From Bacteroidota bacterium (GTDB taxonomy: Bacteria; Bacteroidota; Bacteroidia; J057; JADKCL01), in assembly GCA_016718825.1 (NCBI GenBank), contig JADKCL010000014.1, positions 124,001 through 188,000 of the forward strand: 64,000 nt of DNA. The letters are read 5' to 3'. The notes beneath the pieces were generated by a model. That model was not told the origin of the DNA. It saw only the letters and a program-made list of their open reading frames with translations, and searched no databases. Position numbers and translations under genes: made by a program. Position 1 is the stretch's first letter; each line of letters opens with the position of its first letter. Positions 42,776-52,628 of this stretch are shown here, piece after piece.

Positions 42776-44917
42776 ATGCGAGGTACCAATTTATATAAAG
42801 GAATGCGCGCACTGGACGTTAACGAAACCCAGGGCTTTCTCGATTTGGTTAAGCTTTGGGCACCGTTTGGGGCCGATTGGCGACTGTTCCTCGAATACTT
42901 TGTAAAAACTGTAGTCAAGAATGACGCTGGAACCCATGAGTCTTTTCTTAAGGCTTGGAACGGATACTGCGTGACCAATAAAGCAGATTTTCATAACCAG
43001 TACGAATTCCTTCCACGTCCGAAGGCTACCCAAGATCGATGTGACGACAAATGGCTGCGAGGAATCCTTTCACAGTTGGAATCGTGGCTACTTCAATTTC
43101 GGGTGATCCTGCGACTGCGAGCATCAGGGCTCTATAAGGAATTCAAAGGGAAAAGGAGGCCCATGATCGTGGACTTTCAAGAGTATCTTTTTCAGAATGC
43201 TGGAATAGGGCATCCGACAAGTCTTTTCGTCACATCGTTTGCAATAGAGGGATTCGAGAAACCTCCACGTCGGGATGCTGAATTTTTCAAACAGTGGGGT
43301 GGATGGGACGCGATTGCCGCCGAAGCGTTAGAAGCAATCCTCCGTGATTCGGAAGCGAAAATGAGAGAGTTTCTTTCAGTGGCGAAGGTTGGTGGCCAGG
43401 AATTGGTTCGGATGTTGAACAAAATGACAGACATCGAACGGAAAGAATTCCTTTGGTTCCTTGCGAGGCCAAATCAGAACTCGGATATCCTAGGTCTTGT
43501 GAATACTTTGTTGTCTGAAGCGGTAGACGGCAAGGCCATAGGAGAAATCGAACTCATTCGTCGATGGCGTTCCAAGAAGGAACCAAATTCAAAGCACGTC
43601 ACGCACCTCCACGAAACCTTCGATGATGCGACATCGAAATTGCGCGAATACATAGCATTCGTGGAGTCCCAAAGGAACCAAGCAAGTGTAGCAGTCAATA
43701 CAATCATGGCCATCAATCAACGTGGGTGGTATGAGTTTTTCGAATTGCAGCTTGAAAGAACTGGTAGTGTTCTCGAAAATCTTGCCAAGGATGATCGCTA
43801 TTGGCTTTACAAACTACAGGTTGAGGAAACATATTTGACATACGCACTTTCTGCGCAGCGTAGATATGATCGCACGGCAATCCAAGAAGCCATCACGTTT
43901 GCGGACAATTACTATTTCATTCTAAGACTTCAATTAGCATGTGCAGCGAAAACCAAAACCAGATCGTTGGAGATGAATCCAGGAGGATTTACTCAACACC
44001 GTTATCCCCGTAATTCGGAAAAACCCAAACAACCTTCCAAAATTGGCGAAGGTCTACGAACTGGCATATGACATGCTCGTGAACAACGGAGATCGAAATC
44101 GATTCATGATGCTACTTCGTGAAGTGGAGAAAGAATCTGTTCAAATCCCCCAAGACATCAAGCGGGATTTCTATACCTACCTTATCAACGTCGGCCTTCG
44201 GCAACTCAACCCAGGAAATCTTGAGTATTTGGTTGAAATTGAACAAATCTACCGTTCCACGATGAAGAGCGGAGATTTGCTCAGGAATAGGAAAATCCAA
44301 GGAGACCACCTCAAAAATCATCATCACTGTTTACTCGCTATGGTCAAGTCACTTGCGAAAGAGCTTTGATTCTTATAAGGATAAGATTGATTCTAGCCAG
44401 AATTCCTTTGTTTACGAATACTTAGTTTATATGTGACTACTTCAGCGGGATTCATCGAAATGGCGAAAATGAGTTCCACCAACTTAGAAATGGCTTCCAA
44501 GCAATCATCGACAATTCCGAGGATGTTTTGAACGTGATTGATGCATCGATTTTTCAATGGCGAATAAGTTATGAAGTCGGAGATTGGGAATTTATAAAAG
44601 GTGATAAGAGTCGATTCAGCATGCATTTGAAACGATTGACTTCTTTGCCAAAAGCATATCTAGAGAACGGTATCACAATTTCAGGCGGTATTTGGTTTCT
44701 TTGGCCTTTACAAGAGAAAGAAAATCGAGGCAATCCAAAGTAGCCGCACCTAAAAGATCAGCGAGTGAAATTCATCAACCTTATTGCCGATGCCGGCTCT
44801 CAACAAAAAGAACTCCAATCGGGGGAAAATACCGTTAGTTACAGCTGGCTAGAGGAAGAAATGCAAAACTTAATCGACCAAGCTAAAGCCTTTAACCAAA
44901 CAACAGTTTGGAAATAG
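42776..44917 (+). pseudogene. large alpha-solenoid protein of the SPYFN family, several frameshifts
   Basis: The first 431-codon frame (42776-44071) has a 200-residue N-terminal domain, then Q-E-L-V-R-M-L-N-K-M-T-D-I-E-R-K-E-F and N-Y-Y-F-I-L-R-L-Q-L-A-C, which align with the start and middle of the protein at 26289-27731. The alignment goes on in other frames: Y-E-L-A-Y-D-M-L-V-N-N-G (44043-44369), S-F-D-S-Y-K-D-K-I-D (about 44365), V-L-N-V-I-D-A-S-I-F-Q-W (44528 on), and S-Y-S-W-L-E-E-E-M-Q-N-L-I-D-Q-A up to the stop at 44917. At least four frame changes are needed. Order and spacing are kept, so indel errors are as likely as decay. Confidence 0.65.
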
Positions 44918-44919
44918 CA

Positions 44920-45792
44920 TCAGAGCTTTACCAATCGAATTGCGCGCGCCGAATGAAGAACGTCTTGCACCATGTAGACCCCAGGGGTGAAACTGGAAAT
45001 ATCCAATTCAAACTGAGAAAGTGCAGGTATGGAAAACTCACGCACAACCGCTCCGGACAAACTCAGAATCCGAAATTGGCCGTTTGAGCAAGGTTGTTGT
45101 GAATTTACGCATAGTTCGGTAGCCGGGTTGGGCCCAAGTGTGAATTTCGGCATTTGCGTCGAATGATCACCATTACGACTCCAGGAAACTGCTTGCTTGT
45201 TGCCATAAGTTGCCAATAACTGATCTTGAATCAATAATGACGACAATTGCGAGGCCTCCACCATCGCCTCCATCATCGCTAATCGATCCTCAAGGTGAGG
45301 AGTGATATGCAAATCCACGTCTGCGACATTGTTACAGGGTGATAAGGGTAGCGGGACAACAATTTTTGCATTCGGAAGTTGGGCATCCTCTTTTGTGGTC
45401 AGATATGAATGTCTGCCTTGGCTTGTTCCAAACGTGATTCTGACATCCGGCAAAACGGTTTGTCTAGCTGAACAATGCCAAGATATTCTTCATCAAAGGG
45501 CTTCCGAGGACAACTCAAAACGAATTCTGATGATACGATCTTTGCCATCCAATGAATCGAAAATGATTTGATACCTATGACCTTCAACCACATTTGAGGT
45601 AAATGGATTGCTATCAGGTGAAGGGAATCCTGTACCGGTCGAATTCTGAGCAATGGCAACATTCTGAATCAAGGAAAGCATGAGAATGAGGGCCATCCCA
45701 AATGAAGTGGAGAGTGCCTTCTTCTTAAACAGAAGGATCAAAATGTGCTTTGATTGTACTTTGGGTATGAAGCGAGAATTTACGGATAGCAT
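44920..45792 (-). pseudogene. T9SS cargo protein, one frameshift
   Basis: The N-terminal frame (45493-45792) contains a signal peptide (M-A-L-I-L-M-L-S-L-I-Q-N-V-A-I-A-Q) and a beta start. The C-terminal frame (44920-45453) has V-R-I-T-F-G-T-S-Q-G-R-H-S-Y and a T9SS type A sorting domain (F-T-L-G-P-N-P-A-T-E-L, F-T-P-G-V-Y-M-V-Q-D). The shift lies at about 45453-45493. The joined protein is about 275 residues. Its stop is three bases from the stop of the convergent solenoid gene. Confidence 0.6.
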
Positions 45793-45927
45793 TCACTTAG
45801 CAGGACAATTTGAATCTTGAAACTTCATTGCATGTCGAGTAAGATAATGGGAAAAATGAACATTCGCAAGCAATTTTATTTTTTTTCGCTCTGGAATGGC
45901 CCAACCTCGATTTTGGTGTGTCTTTTA

Positions 45928-46193
45928 TCAAAAAAGCCCTCTCGCTAACGATTTGTTGGGAATCATCGTGTTTCCATCAAGTTCCTGATGAAAACCATCT
46001 CGTTTCATACGGAACTGTTGGGATTCGTCGAAGTAAAACAAATTCGCTTCATCTTGGGGAAGGAATGTTTGCCGCATTGCTCGCCGTCGAATTCGATTCC
46101 ATCATCCCGAGATGTATTTGGCTTCGTGCCAATAAAATTTAGCTGATGCAATGGGGTATGTACCAGAAATTTTCGATTGTGGTACATTTGCAT
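45928..46193 (-). pseudogene. possible frame-broken small gene next to the toxin-44 gene
   Basis: Two minus-strand frames give protein-like sequence in order: F-L-V-H-T-P-L-H-Q-L-N-F-I-G-T-K-P (from the ATG at 46193) and, in another frame, A-N-L-F-Y-F-D-E-S-Q-Q-F-R-M-K-R-D-G-F-H ending at 45928. It lies directly downstream of the toxin-44-like gene, where an immunity gene would be expected. Evidence is weak; it may be non-coding. Confidence 0.3.
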
Positions 46194-46325
46194 CCAAGCT
46201 CCAATTCTAACAAAATTGATCGGTCAAGATTCTAGTCGCAACCCTTCGCTTTTCGAGCGTGCAGTAGCGGATCATTATTCACAATGTCAATCAATGCTTG
46301 CTTCGAAGGCAAATTGGGGTACATA

Positions 46326-47189
46326 TCAAAACCGATTTTTTGTTTGGTGTCTATCAGTGAAAGGTTCCCATTTTCCCAAATCAAGCAATGATGCAATGCC
46401 AGCCCCGCCATTTAAAAAGTGTCGAGGCAATCCAGTTGCAGCACCAACAAATCCAAAATGGATGTTGGACCAAACCTCCCTATCGATGGCATTATCACCT
46501 AATTGAAATAAGGATTGTTCAGTAAGTCCATCCCTTATAAATTTTGTTTCACCTATTGTTTTCTTGAGGTCCCACTCCCCGTGGAACTTTTTAAAAAGTA
46601 ATGCAAGGTCTAATTGAAGTGGCTGAGAAACTATACCAGCAGTAGCTAAGGCAAGTAGAAATTGGTATCTAAAGCGAGTTACAAGGGGATCATTCATGTT
46701 TTGTTTCATTTGCTGGATTACCCATTCAAAAATGGGTTCGGCCTCTTTTGGATTATCAAAGCATGGTAGTATTTCAGACTCCTGTGATTCGACGGAAGTC
46801 TTTTTCTCATCAATTTTGTCAATCAACTCATAGCTTACATAACCTTCGATGGATTTTCCGTTCAATTCGGTTCGAATCTTGATCCAGTAGTTGCCCCCGA
46901 GCACGTCAACTAATTGTCCAAAAGGTAGATCAGCAATAATTTCATTGGGGTTCTTTTCGGGTTTCTTCCGCATCGCAGTCCCCCAAGTGTTCACTTTTGC
47001 CTTGAATGAATTGCCAGCTTGCTTGGCCTCCACCCTTTGAATTGGCAGGTTTGAATTCGAAGAAGAATCTCCCGCCGTCAAAGAAAAATTAGGGGGGCTC
47101 AAGAAGGACCCCATCCCACCCGAAGAGTCGCTCTCCTTGTTCTTGAATTGACCTACACTTCGCTTTTCCTGATTGTATTCCATAATCAT
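46326..47189 (-). CDS. polymorphic toxin type 44-like protein with SH3-like domain
   Basis: About 287 residues. Residues 1-60 are Ser/Asn-rich and end in L-P-I-Q-R-V-E-A, a leader pattern seen in Bacteroidota proteins loaded by contractile injection systems. Residues about 65-125 look like a bacterial SH3 domain (K-V-N-T-W-G-T-A-M-R, L-P-F-G-Q-L-V-D-V-L-G-G-N-Y-W-I-K-I). Residues about 150-285 match polymorphic toxin 44: F-R-Y-Q-F-L-L-A-L..., G-E-W-D-L-K-K, V-W-S-N-I-H-F-G-F-V-G-A-A-T-G-L, L-N-G-G-A-G. The last 15 residues look out of frame; another frame continues sensibly (I-D-T-K-Q-K-I-G-F-D-M-Y) to a stop at 46232. Toxin activity is inferred, and the mechanism is unknown. Confidence 0.6.
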   Translation of the reverse strand: MIMEYNQEKRSVGQFKNKESDSSGGMGSFLSPPNFSLTAGDSSSNSNLPIQRVEAKQAGNSFKAKVNTWGTAMRKKPEKNPNEIIADLPFGQLVDVLGGNYWIKIRTELNGKSIEGYVSYELIDKIDEKKTSVESQESEILPCFDNPKEAEPIFEWVIQQMKQNMNDPLVTRFRYQFLLALATAGIVSQPLQLDLALLFKKFHGEWDLKKTIGETKFIRDGLTEQSLFQLGDNAIDREVWSNIHFGFVGAATGLPRHFLNGGAGIASLLDLGKWEPFTDRHQTKNRF

Positions 47190-47372
47190 CAACAAATGAG
47201 TCTATTTTTGAGTAAGTTACACAAAGTTTGCTATCGAAAAAACTTTTTGACTCCAACAACGAAGGGGTGGGGTTCAACGGTCATTCTTTAACATTGTGCT
47301 ACCCAAAAGCCTTGCATCCAAACAGACACAAGGCGGGATCAGAACGCAACGAAACATCAAACCTCTACCTTC

Positions 47373-47507
47373 TCACTTGCTCTTGGAGGCATCGTGGTTG
47401 GGGTTTTGCTGATTTGACTTGTTGTCGTTGGCTTTCTGATGCTGCGGGTTGTTGGGGTTCTTCACGTCAACTTTTTGATCGTTCCCCGTTTTTTTGGAAT
47501 CTGACAT
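47373..47507 (-). CDS. very small hydrophilic protein (44 residues)
   Basis: ATG at 47507, stop at 47373-47375. The product is extremely polar: Lys, Asn, Gln, Asp, Ser and Pro make up nearly all residues (begins M-S-D-S-K-K-T-G-N-D-Q-K-V-D-V, ends D-A-S-K-S-K), with no Leu, Ile or Phe. It would be disordered. It lies upstream of the toxin-44-like gene on the same strand. Such composition is unlikely by chance in this frame, but no homologue is known to me. Confidence 0.45.
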   Translation of the reverse strand: MSDSKKTGNDQKVDVKNPNNPQHQKANDNKSNQQNPNHDASKSK

Positions 47508-47848
47508 ACTGTAAATGCTTTATTTGAGTTAAAAGGCCCATTTTCGAGAATTCGAGTGGGCAAAAAGGTACATGGCGAACCTCCATCCTGGACGGTGGTT
47601 CACGGCGTTCATGACTTTCCGATTTTACTTTTGATTACAATCCAAAGTTACGGGGGGTGGGTAGGCCCGTACAATGCCGATCTAAATTTCTTTTCCGCAA
47701 AATGTTGACAGCTATGAAAATGGCGATTTTGAGCTTTTTAGGCTGATTTGCAAGTCAACCACAGTTTGTTGCGTGAATTTCATGCATTTTCCTGTTTGCT
47801 TTTCGGTAAAAAAAGTGCAAGTTTTATTCTAATTGACTGAAATACAAG
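47508..47848. other. 341-base divergent gap
   Basis: It lies between the small hydrophilic frame (minus) and the solenoid gene (plus). An imperfect inverted repeat, GAACCTCC...GGTGGTTC (near 47577-47602), is present. No gene and no confident promoter. Confidence 0.35.
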
Positions 47849-49405
47849 ATGAATAAGACTGGCACAGGGCATTCCATTCTCTTCAATGTGATGGAGATTA
47901 TCGAGAAACTCGACGAATCGGAGGTGGCCGCCTTTTCAAGTTTTGCAACATCCAAGCGAAACAAGGCAAAGTACCACACCCTATTTCGGCATTTGATTGA
48001 CAAGTCGACAAAGGGGATCACCAAGGATGAGATCGAAGAAAGTGAAGTCAAGGCTTGGGCAAAGGGCAAAGGAGCCTACGCCGACCTCATTGAAAACCTC
48101 TATGACAAGCTTCTCGAATTTTTGGGGAAGCAATACGTTGCTACAACCGAGGCTACTTGGTACAAAAAAGTGAATCAACTGATGGATCAATCGGAAGCAT
48201 TGTACGCGAAAGGCTTACGAGATCAAGGAAAGGTTGCCTTAGACCGTGCTGCCGCCGTTTGGGAAAGCAAGGAAGACAAGGATCACTACACCTGGAAAGC
48301 AGCCACCGGAAGGCTGGCTTTTTTGAGGCATCGGTATGCGCGTGCGGAACGCAGTGAGAAGATTGTTTGGATGGACGAGATGCTTTCTGTGGTTGATAGC
48401 CTTACTGAATGGGAACGCAATCGAATTCGGAAAGTTTCCGATGTCCCTCCTTCGGAGCAAGAGCAAAACGAAGCTTGGCGTGCCGAGACCATCTTTGTAA
48501 GGCTGAGGCAATTGTACGCCGAGCATTTCGGGGACAAGGATGGAGAACTTTCTGAAATTTTTAGTAGCCTTCATCGTCCATCGGGGGCATCGCTATTAAT
48601 CATGGCCAAAAAGCTTGGACAGACGATTACAAAAGAGCAAATGGAATCAGCGCAGGAAAAGGCCCTGAACCGCATAGAATCAATTTTTATGAGAATTTAC
48701 GGATTCAAAAGGGCAGTTGAGTTAGGAGAACCCGTAGCTGCGAAGCAGTTTTTGAACCTCAATGAAAATGAACACTACTCTGGTAGGGACTTCTATCCTG
48801 CTGCTTCGATGTGGGTATTGTATCAGTTCCGGTCCCTACGTTTGGCTCACAATTTCAGGTTCGGCAAAGCCGCCGAAGGTGCAACGGACAAACCGAACCC
48901 TGGCCAATTGCAAGCTGAAATGGAGAAGGAATTCTCAGACCTCCCGCTGCGCTTGGAACTTTACCAAATCCTGATCCAGTTCGGCAATTGCCAATTCGAG
49001 AAGGTCATACAAATGAGCAAGGCATTGATGGATGCCAAGAAAACCAAGAATGCCGTCATTGGCCCGCTTAAAATGCTCGAATTGTTGGCTCTGTGGGAAT
49101 TAAGCCATGAAACCTTCTGGGAAAAGCGAGAGTCAATGGAAAGTTTCTTTAGAAAAAAGTCAGGTGAGGAATGGGCTTTTGCGAAAGCTTTTTACCAATT
49201 CATGCTCAACGCGCCTTGGCTAAACCGCCAACCTTACCAAGTGGCAAACGAAATGCGAGAACGCCTAGCCGACGTGAAAAAGCTCGAAGAAAAGGCAAGC
49301 CCGTACGACCCGATACACCAACTTATCCTGTGGCGCATTCATGGCTGGCAATCAGGTGAATCGAATCGGAGGGATCGCCCTATGTTGGGGTTGAATTTTA
49401 TGTGA
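47849..49405 (+). CDS. alpha-solenoid protein, probable SPYFN-family relative
   Basis: 518 residues, all helical, no signal peptide. The N terminus (F-N-V-M-E-I-I-E-K-L-D-E-S-E-V-A-A-F, then K-Y-H-T-L-F-R-H-L-I-D-K) has the same spacing as the start of the 26289-27731 protein (L-x-x-x-L-x-x-x-E-x-x-x-F), and helices with 30-40-residue periodicity fill the rest. It is intact, unlike its neighbours. Function unknown; a scaffold or interaction role fits the fold only. Relationship to the other two solenoid genes is by pattern. Confidence 0.6.
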   Translation: MNKTGTGHSILFNVMEIIEKLDESEVAAFSSFATSKRNKAKYHTLFRHLIDKSTKGITKDEIEESEVKAWAKGKGAYADLIENLYDKLLEFLGKQYVATTEATWYKKVNQLMDQSEALYAKGLRDQGKVALDRAAAVWESKEDKDHYTWKAATGRLAFLRHRYARAERSEKIVWMDEMLSVVDSLTEWERNRIRKVSDVPPSEQEQNEAWRAETIFVRLRQLYAEHFGDKDGELSEIFSSLHRPSGASLLIMAKKLGQTITKEQMESAQEKALNRIESIFMRIYGFKRAVELGEPVAAKQFLNLNENEHYSGRDFYPAASMWVLYQFRSLRLAHNFRFGKAAEGATDKPNPGQLQAEMEKEFSDLPLRLELYQILIQFGNCQFEKVIQMSKALMDAKKTKNAVIGPLKMLELLALWELSHETFWEKRESMESFFRKKSGEEWAFAKAFYQFMLNAPWLNRQPYQVANEMRERLADVKKLEEKASPYDPIHQLILWRIHGWQSGESNRRDRPMLGLNFM

Positions 49406-49480
49406 GCTTGGCCGGGAGGAAACCGATTTTTTCGTCGATGAATCCTACCAAAACATGGTTGCTGAAGGGGGAAATTCCTA

Positions 49481-50098
49481 TTAAAGCCGAACCCCAAGGT
49501 TCAGCTGCAAGGGAAGATATGGGCCAAAGTAACGTCCCGACCCGTAGGGAACTACTTGCCTCGTCATGATTCCGCAACCAAAGCCGATCACGGGCTCGAC
49601 AAAGAACCGCTTCGCAAAGTTTTGGGTGTAGGCAAGATTCACAATGAGACCGATTTCGGTGCCTTTGATCGAAGAGATCCAGGGCTATTCGTGGGAAGGC
49701 TCCCCAGCAGTCGCCTTCCATGTTCAAGCGTTGGTAAAACAAGTTTGGCCTGAGCGCCAATCCCTTGAGTACCCAGACAGGAATGGAGATTCTCATGCCA
49801 GCATAGGCACCCCAATTCGTTGCGTTGGCAATAGTCTTCTTTTCCTTCGAGAATAGTTTGCGACATCGGCCGAAAAAGTCGGATGAATGAACTCCGAACC
49901 GCCTCCAACAAATAAACCGATTCGACTACTCAGGCTGTACTCGATGTCGCCGATCAGGTCAAGGTTGAAGACACCAAGGGTGTTCACACGCATGGCAAAG
50001 CGATGTTGTGGCGGATCCGCCTTTTGAGCAGAAGCGCATGGGATGCCAACCAACAAGGAAAAGGCAGCAGCGACGATTGTTTTCAGGATTCGTCTCAT
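49481..50098 (-). pseudogene. outer-membrane beta-barrel protein, frame-broken (copy 2)
   Basis: It starts at 50098 with a signal peptide (M-R-R-I-L-K-T-I-V-A-A-A-F-S-L-L-V-G) and H-R-F-A-M-R-V-N-T-L-G-V-F-N-L-D. The frame is lost at about 49870; barrel strands continue in other frames (W-G-A-Y-A-G-M-R-I-S-I-P, and the last strands P-Y-L-P-L-Q-L-N-L-G-V-R-L to a stop at 49481). It pairs with the following gene: H-R-F-A-[MI]-R-x-N-T-L-G and L-P-L-Q-L-N-L-G-[VF]-R occur in both. Confidence 0.6.
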
Positions 50099-50110
50099 GG
50101 TGCATTGGAG

Positions 50111-50720
50111 TTAAAATCGGAAACCCAAATTCAATTGCAAGGGTAATCCAAGCCCATTGGAAACAAATCGCGGCTTGGTACTGGAGTTTGGATTGACGAA
50201 TGACATTCCGATGCCGACCGAAGGTTCCACAAAAAAACGCTTTAGAAACGTCTGTGCATAAGCCACCGACAGCAAGCCCCGACGATTTGGGCCTTGTACT
50301 CCAGAATTGAAGGGTCTTGCAAAGCAGGAATACATCCTGACCTGATAAATTTACAAGTTGGAAATAGGCAGCAGGCTTCACGGATAGCCCAACAAGCTTG
50401 CCCAACGGTGTGCTGATCCTGACACCTGCATACGCGCCCCAAATCGACTGCTTGCAGGGGAGTTCGTCGATAGGCTTGCTACGGTTGTAGGCCACCATTC
50501 CAAACGTCGGTGAATCAAAACCTGCACCCACGTACACCCCAAGTCGTTTAGAGACTGAGTATTCAAGTTCACCGATGGCATCCAAGCTGAGTAAGCCGAG
50601 GGTATTCCATCGAATTGCAAAACGGTGGTCGGGAGTGGAGGTTTGCTGGGCAAATACCTTTGACATTGAAAACGATGCTAAACACAGCAAGGTCACGATT
50701 AAGGTAGGCAAATGTTTCAT
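50111..50720 (-). pseudogene. outer-membrane beta-barrel protein, frame-broken (copy 1)
   Basis: The start is at 50720 (M-K-H-L-P-T-L-I-V-T-L-L-C-L-A-S-F-S, signal peptide). It has H-R-F-A-I-R-W-N-T-L-G-L-L-S-L-D-A-I-G-E and W-G-A-Y-A-G-V-R-I-S-T-P, then a frame change near 50280-50340, and ends L-P-L-Q-L-N-L-G-F-R-F at 50111. Product about 200 residues, like other small porin-fold proteins of the phylum. It lies 11 bases downstream of the peptidase gene and 12 bases upstream of its paralogue: probably one operon. Confidence 0.6.
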
Positions 50721-50731
50721 AATCAATATGT

Positions 50732-52428
50732 TTAATGGAGGATGACGATCTTTTTGTAAAGGTGGAATTTTTGGAGGAAAAGTCCAAATGATAAGTCCCA
50801 TTGGGAATACGACTGCAATCAACGGTCAATTGGTGGTTCCCACGCGCAAGGGTAGAACCCATACCCAAATCACATACTTTTCGGCCTAATTGGTCCCAAA
50901 GGGAAAGGTTCGAACTGGATTCTTTGCCAGACAATGAAAGTTGCAATACAAAATTTTCATTGGCAGGATTGGGAAAAACTCTAATTAAATTTGCTAAATC
51001 GTGATGTGGAGCCTCCGTTCCAACTGGATTGCAAAAGTTTGAACCACTTCCAACACCAACCGCCGCCCATGCGTTAACACATTGCTCTCCTTCAAAACAA
51101 CCGGTTCCAAACGCATCTTCATGAAATTGGGCAAATGGTTGGGATCGTGCAGAGGAAGCACGTACCATTCAGAACAAACACTAAAAATATCTGCAAATGC
51201 CTCATTTATCGCCTTTGCTTCAAATCCGCCTCGGAACATTAGTGCAAGTTCACGGTTCATGAGCCCGTGTGTAAGTTCATGGGAAACCAAATCAAGGGAA
51301 ACAAATGGCGAAATTCCGTCGGCATGACCGAAATGCGCTTCATTGATGTTGAGTTCCCAATGCGCATTAAAATCTGAAGTGACGCTGCCTGGCGAACCAA
51401 AGGGCCATCCCCCTTCACCGCTGCTTAGAATTCGCATTTCATTCGGATGGTAAACAACTTTGGCTGTGTCTCCAATGCCACTTAGTCCGTTGCGGCCCAA
51501 TTTTGCGCTGAGATAATCATGGTACATCTCAGCAGCCCAATGTAGGCTCACCGCAGCTTGGTCATCAGGGGCTTGCCAAATGTTGTCACCATCTTTCACG
51601 TCATCGCAAATGGTGTGTGCGTAAAAGCGGGTAGGATTGCCTGTATGATTGTCGATTCTGGTATGAATCAAGTCACTTCTACAATCATCTCTAAGTTCAA
51701 AACGGGTTTCCAAGAAGTTGTAATACCTCGAATTGATGTCCTGCCAGCCATTGTAAAGTGTGAGTGCGGTACCTGCGCTACATTCTAGCGCACCATGCTC
51801 CCAGCGATAGATTTCACGGGTATGGGCATCTAAATAGGCGATAACAGAAACGTAGGGATCGTTGATGATCATAGCGATTCGGTACGTTAGGCGGTATTCC
51901 AAAGGGGCACCTGCGGTCTCCCAAGTCGTTGGCGCATAGATAAGATCGACCTTGGGCACAATGTAATCCTCTCCTTCACTTGCGACCGGTGCCAACATTC
52001 CAAACCTTGATTGTACTTCCCCTAACTGCCTCGTAGTCCGTCACGCTAGGCTCCTCAGCAATTGTCGGCAACTCTGCCAACTGCCCGTTTGCATTCCGCA
52101 AAATCCCGCCCTTCTCATGCGTCGCAAACATTGCTCCTTCCACGTCATAACCTGCATGTCGTTGCTGGTAGCGTCGGTGGGAAATGTCGTTGGCCCCCTC
52201 ACGCGTCTTGAGTAGCAACATTTCATCGTAGTTGCCCAGCATTTCACTGACGCCAGGCTGTTCGAAATAAGACGATTCGGAAATCGAATGGCCGTCCTTC
52301 GGCGTCAACCAAAGCATGGTGCTGCCAGGGTTTTGATGGACATCCAGGGTCGTGAAGGCAGATTGCCCGAAGGCGGTTTGCAGCAACAAGGCCACGAAAA
52401 ACAAACAAAAAGCGTGAATTCGATTCAT
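50732..52428 (-). pseudogene. thermolysin-like (M4) metallopeptidase with T9SS domain, frame-broken and lacking part of the catalytic lobe
   Basis: The first frame (from 52428) has a signal peptide and the FTP propeptide (H-R-R-Y-Q-Q-R-H-A-G-Y-D-V-E-G-A-M). The second frame (to 50994) contains the peptidase domain with H-E-L-T-H-G and E-A-K-A-I-N-E-A-F-A-D-I-F (three zinc ligands). The third frame (to about 50735) has C-V-N-A-W-A-A-V-G-V-G and a T9SS sorting domain (V-F-P-N-P-A-N-E-N-F). Between N-E-A-F-A-D and N-A-W-A-A-V-G-V-G only about 45 residues remain; M4 enzymes have about 150 here, including the catalytic Asp/His pair. The tail stop K-I-V-I-L-H is restored by one extra A in the A5 run near 50750. 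Confidence 0.7.
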
Positions 52429-52628
52429 TGGTAAGTGATAAAGGTGATACTTTGTGCTACGAATATAGCAATTTAATGATCAGTTTGTCATCGTCACGAA
52501 ACATATTTAGAGAATCTTTGACCTTTTGTGGCGACAGGTTTTCAAGGATCAAACCGACTGGTGTTGCAAGCCCTTTTTGTTATCTTCGCCCAACTGTTCA
52601 CTATTAGTTTTTCACTTTTCACTTAGAA

